A stretch of DNA of 46,091 nucleotides from a bacterium. GTDB lineage: Bacteria > Arandabacterota > Arandabacteria > Arandabacterales > Arandabacteraceae. The stretch is from positions 1 to 46,091 of the forward strand of contig JALGZP010000010.1 in NCBI GenBank assembly GCA_025774845.1. Reading direction: 5' to 3'. Position numbers and translations under genes: made by a program. Positions 43,901 through 46,091 of the stretch are shown here, piece by piece; position 1 is the first letter of the stretch, and each line of letters begins with the position of its first letter. Under the pieces are notes generated by a model. That model did not search any database. It saw only the letters and a list, made by a program, of their open reading frames with translations, and was not told the DNA's origin.

Positions 43901-44406
43901 TCGACGAACCGTCCGACCCTCGATCTGGCCCCATCAAGATTCGCGCCGATCATCTCCTCACCGACAGCGCCCTTGAGACACCCCGTAAGGGCCACCAGTC
44001 CCTTGCTGTGCTCGCCCAGGAGATCCATATCAACACGCGGCTTGTAGTAGAAACCTTCCGTATAGCCCTTTGAGGAGAGCGCCATCAGATTGCCGTAACC
44101 CTCACCATCCTTGGCAAGCAGGATCAGGTGGTTCGAGGTGTCCCACACGCCCCGGCCGGTAGGCTTTCTGTCAAACCTGCTACCCCTCGCCACGTACACT
44201 TCACATCCGACTATGGGTTTTATCCCGGACTTGCGGGCATACTTATAGAAGGAAACTGCTCCGAACATGCAGCCGTGGTCGGTCAGCGCAAGCGCGGGCA
44301 TATTGAAGTGGATGGCCCGGTCGACGTAGCGGGAGATCTTACCGGCGCCGTCCAGCAGGCTATAGTCAGAGTGAACGTGAAGGTGAACGAAGTCTGAGTA
44401 CTTCAA
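40933..44406 (-). CDS. dnaE: DNA polymerase III alpha subunit
   Basis: This 1157-residue replicative polymerase matches E. coli DnaE in length (about 1160). The order is an N-terminal PHP domain (F-V-H-L-H-V-H-S-D-Y), the C-family polymerase core with G-P-G-R-G-S-A-A-G and the catalytic P-D-I-D-I-D-F near residue 400, the G-V-F-Q-L-E-S motif near 605, then helix-hairpin-helix and OB-fold regions. It lacks the PolC-type exonuclease insertion. The only usable start is TTG at 44406, with AGGT seven bases upstream, nine bases after the M23-like gene. No intein is apparent. Confidence 0.97.
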   Translation of the reverse strand: MKYSDFVHLHVHSDYSLLDGAGKISRYVDRAIHFNMPALALTDHGCMFGAVSFYKYARKSGIKPIVGCEVYVARGSRFDRKPTGRGVWDTSNHLILLAKDGEGYGNLMALSSKGYTEGFYYKPRVDMDLLGEHSKGLVALTGCLKGAVGEEMIGANLDGARSRVGRFVDIFGKGNVYVEVQKHGLAEEDTIIKGVLKIKDELGIPVVATNDCHYVVKEDARAQDILLCLQTGRDLDDPNRLKFANDEFYFKSPDEMRDLFAELPDAVTNTVEVAEKCNLDLELGKIRLPNFPIPEGFTDANNYLRHLARQGLEGRYPGEHREAMERLEYELRIIEQMNYSSYFLIIKDLVDAAREMGIPVGPGRGSAAGSLVSYCLNITDIDPLKFGLLFERFLNPERISMPDIDIDFCDKRRPEVIDYVMQKYGKDSVAQIITFGTMAARAAIRDVGRVLKVPIPDVDRIAKLVPAEPGVTIDSALDRVSDFKQAATSENFKELIEMAKRLEGLARHASTHAAGVLITPGNLIDYVPLYRGAKGEIVTQYDMNSIESVGLLKMDFLGLTTLSIMDGTLGMIKKEHDVDIKMDEIGLDDKDVYRMLSEGQTVGVFQLESSGMRDLLRRIRPERFEDIVAINALHRPGPLGSEMVELFIKRKRGQRKIDYEDPLLEPILKDTYGVILYQEQVIEIASKLAGFTKGQADILRRAMGKKEPEVMDQQRRNFVKGAMANGLSEKVAERIFSNIAYFAGYGFNKSHSAAYALLSYQTAYLKVKYPTEFMAACLSSEMGNTDRIVILLDECRHLGIRVLPPDINQSEADFTVTPEGIRFGLAAVKNVGRSAIDIIVKAREDGGPFTTIFELCDRTDLKSVNKRVLESLIFAGALDSMAGHRAQLLAGVEAAMAVGQKLQRDRNTGQTSLLKVLETQGEQNGISRQLPYADEWSLMEKLGHERDVLGFYSSGHPLSRHRREIDAFTTTSIAEAKRMKDGKQVVVAGVISGKRIHLSRDGKKIGFVSLEDLTGQIESVFFADTLKAAGESLIEGLMVIVFGAVSYRNEDQPKIRVNDFVDLESSIEALTGKLEIDVEGKKITESALEILKGMLESNPGSAPVSLVVLSEQVGDVVLQMPKARVKPTSDLITALDGIEGVTNVRLIPKPRRGRRFR

Positions 44407-44415
44407 GGCGGTTAC

Positions 44416-46091
44416 CTACCTTGCGAGTTCTCTGGCAGTCTCGCTGGTGGCGGAATTCCCCATTCTGTCTTTGACCTCAAGCCTAATCTCATGCATGCCA
44501 TACTTCAAGGGCTTTCTCGACCGTCCACTGACCCGGCCGGTGTCGGGATCATAGCTTACGATCGCGACATCACCATCGATGTAGCCCTTGAGCGAGCCTG
44601 AGTCCAGACCCGAACCGCCGTCCCCGATCTTCGCGCTGAAGACTCCTTTGCCGTCACTTGCTCTTCTCCGCAGCCGTCCGGTCCACCTGATCGAGGGTGG
44701 TTCCTCATCCGCAAGAACAACAATGGATTCAAGCGTCCGGAGTTTGACGGATGCAACTCCCGTTGAGTCGAACCGGCCGAGAAACGAAGTGCTCTTTCCC
44801 AGCTGCGCATAAGCACCATAACTGGAGGTGCAATCCCCCTCCTTCGATACAACCAGAACCTCCACCCTGTCGTTGAAGAAAACACCGGCAGGCTCGAGGA
44901 AGATGCGGCCGAGGCTCTCTCCAAAAGCTTCGTAGCTCGAACTGCCGGTTTCGGACAGTCTGACGAGTGTGCTTGAAGCGTACCCGGCCGGAGCACTCAG
45001 CCTGACCTTATACCTGTCACCGAGAAGCCAGATTCGACTGCCGGACACAATCCGGCCGATCGCGAACCCCTGGGTCCTCTCCACCTTCTCAGCACCGAAT
45101 TCAAATGCCGCCTTGAGGTGAATCACCTGGTCCGTCCCTGCCGGATGGTAGGCGGCTCTGAAGAGATTGTCTCCATCAGGCTGAAAGACCACGGTCTCAA
45201 AACTGCTGCCCTCATAGATGCGGACCACCGGGAGCGAGCTGGGCGTAGCCTCCGGGCGGGCATATATCTCGAGGTATTCGGGATGGAGCACCGTCTCGAT
45301 ACTGACTGAGTCGACCGGATGCACTCCCCCAGCGGCGAGGATGCAGGACCTTTTGAAGCCACCTCGACCGGTGAGCGTACAGCGAACCTCGCTATGAGGA
45401 TCTAACCACGGAATCCGGCGCCCGTATTCGCCGCCTGTCACGGGCACATAGACATCCTCCCATGCGCCTGCCGGGCCACGCACCGCAAACTCGACCACGC
45501 AGTCTGCCGGCTCAGGAACCATCACCACATCGACACCGGAACTGTCCCCCTCGAGGCTATATGACACGAACTCGGGTGTTACGCCATAATAGAAGGGCAC
45601 ACCGATCCAATCGGAGTTACCCCAAGCGTCCGCAACATGTATACGCAGGTTGTGCGGACCCCCGGTGAGATTCTGGCCGAGGGGTGCTGTATCGTCCGCA
45701 CTAAGTGTGAAACCGCTGAAATCAAGCCCGTAGGGGTCGAAGAGCCTCACGAACCGCTTCCCGGCGACCGAATGGTATATCGACCCGATGAAATGGCCCT
45801 TGGAAAACGGAAACCGGTCGAGATCGAGTCGCCACAGCGGTACATCGTCGATCCAAGCCTCGTAGAGGACAGGCGTGAGCGTCCGGCTGCACTGGACCCG
45901 GTCGATCGCGGAAACACTCACACCAAACGGGCCGCTGATCATCACGGTATCCAGCGCGGTCTTACACGATAAGGCAACCGGTTCATGACTCCCATTGACG
46001 GTGCCTCCGGCATCAAGCGGGGTGAACAGCAGCGTTCTGATCTCGGGTGAGAAACTCTCGGATAGATCCATGTATCCGGGAGCGGGATTGA
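44416..46091 (-). CDS. C-terminal part of a secreted M23-peptidase-type protein (cut by the window edge)
   Basis: The reading frame stays open to the right edge, with N-P-A-P-G-Y before the first ATG at 46071, so the real start lies outside the window. About 558 residues are visible and they are mainly beta-sandwich domains. The pattern I-R-T-L-L-F-T-P-L-D followed by G-G-T-V-N-G resembles, from memory, the region after the catalytic domain in long M23 metallopeptidases, where N-P sits just after the H-x-H motif. The end contains an Ig-like module (D-R-M-G-N-S-A-T-S-E). The active site itself is outside the window, so the protease call is tentative. Confidence 0.6.
   Translation of the reverse strand, partial: NPAPGYMDLSESFSPEIRTLLFTPLDAGGTVNGSHEPVALSCKTALDTVMISGPFGVSVSAIDRVQCSRTLTPVLYEAWIDDVPLWRLDLDRFPFSKGHFIGSIYHSVAGKRFVRLFDPYGLDFSGFTLSADDTAPLGQNLTGGPHNLRIHVADAWGNSDWIGVPFYYGVTPEFVSYSLEGDSSGVDVVMVPEPADCVVEFAVRGPAGAWEDVYVPVTGGEYGRRIPWLDPHSEVRCTLTGRGGFKRSCILAAGGVHPVDSVSIETVLHPEYLEIYARPEATPSSLPVVRIYEGSSFETVVFQPDGDNLFRAAYHPAGTDQVIHLKAAFEFGAEKVERTQGFAIGRIVSGSRIWLLGDRYKVRLSAPAGYASSTLVRLSETGSSSYEAFGESLGRIFLEPAGVFFNDRVEVLVVSKEGDCTSSYGAYAQLGKSTSFLGRFDSTGVASVKLRTLESIVVLADEEPPSIRWTGRLRRRASDGKGVFSAKIGDGGSGLDSGSLKGYIDGDVAIVSYDPDTGRVSGRSRKPLKYGMHEIRLEVKDRMGNSATSETARELAR

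Overview
All supportable genes in this 46-kb window, about 33 of them, lie on the minus strand, so transcription runs from right to left. The DNA is moderately GC-rich. The gene set suggests a Gram-negative, diderm bacterium of the wider FCB or candidate-phylum type (Krumholzi-, Eisen- or Latescibacteria-like). The reasons are Omp85 and TonB-dependent outer-membrane proteins, a type IX secretion (T9SS)-like PorU/PorV pair with a C-terminally tagged cargo protease, and a delta-proteobacteria-like pil cluster. This placement is an inference; no rRNA gene is present.

Read in the direction of transcription, the right end (46091-39081) holds the end of an M23-like peptidase, dnaE, a YjbH-like outer-membrane protein and accA. 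Next comes a near-continuous run of ten genes (38937-22493): trm112-like, a small membrane protein, porU-like C25 peptidase, porV-like, an M6 metalloprotease with a sorting domain, two DUF5683-like proteins, a beta-propeller lipoprotein, a 1097-residue SprA-like surface protein and an Omp85 protein. Gaps are a few bases or overlaps, so this looks like one operon of about 16 kb for surface secretion. It starts behind its own sigma-70-type promoter and a leader that contains a terminator plus competing hairpins.

A second promoter drives thiC-hutU-hutI (22399-18173). It is followed by a TPR protein and a PHP phosphoesterase, then, after a gap holding a 74-bp-period repeat, an ECF S component with a TonB-dependent receptor. 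After that come cvpA, manC and a ComEA-like DNA-binding protein.

The left end (10860-111) is a type IV pilus module: pilB-pilT-pilC-pilS-pilR and a pilin gene, followed by an ABC-2 exporter and a TPR membrane protein. Two near-perfect sigma-54 promoters, one before pilB and one before the pilin gene, each sit below a TTGC-N5-GCAA inverted repeat. This fits control by the PilR-type activator encoded between them.

At least eight genes appear to start with TTG, most with a good Shine-Dalgarno sequence. No gap exceeds 300 bases, and I found no rRNA, intact tRNA, CRISPR array or insertion sequence.
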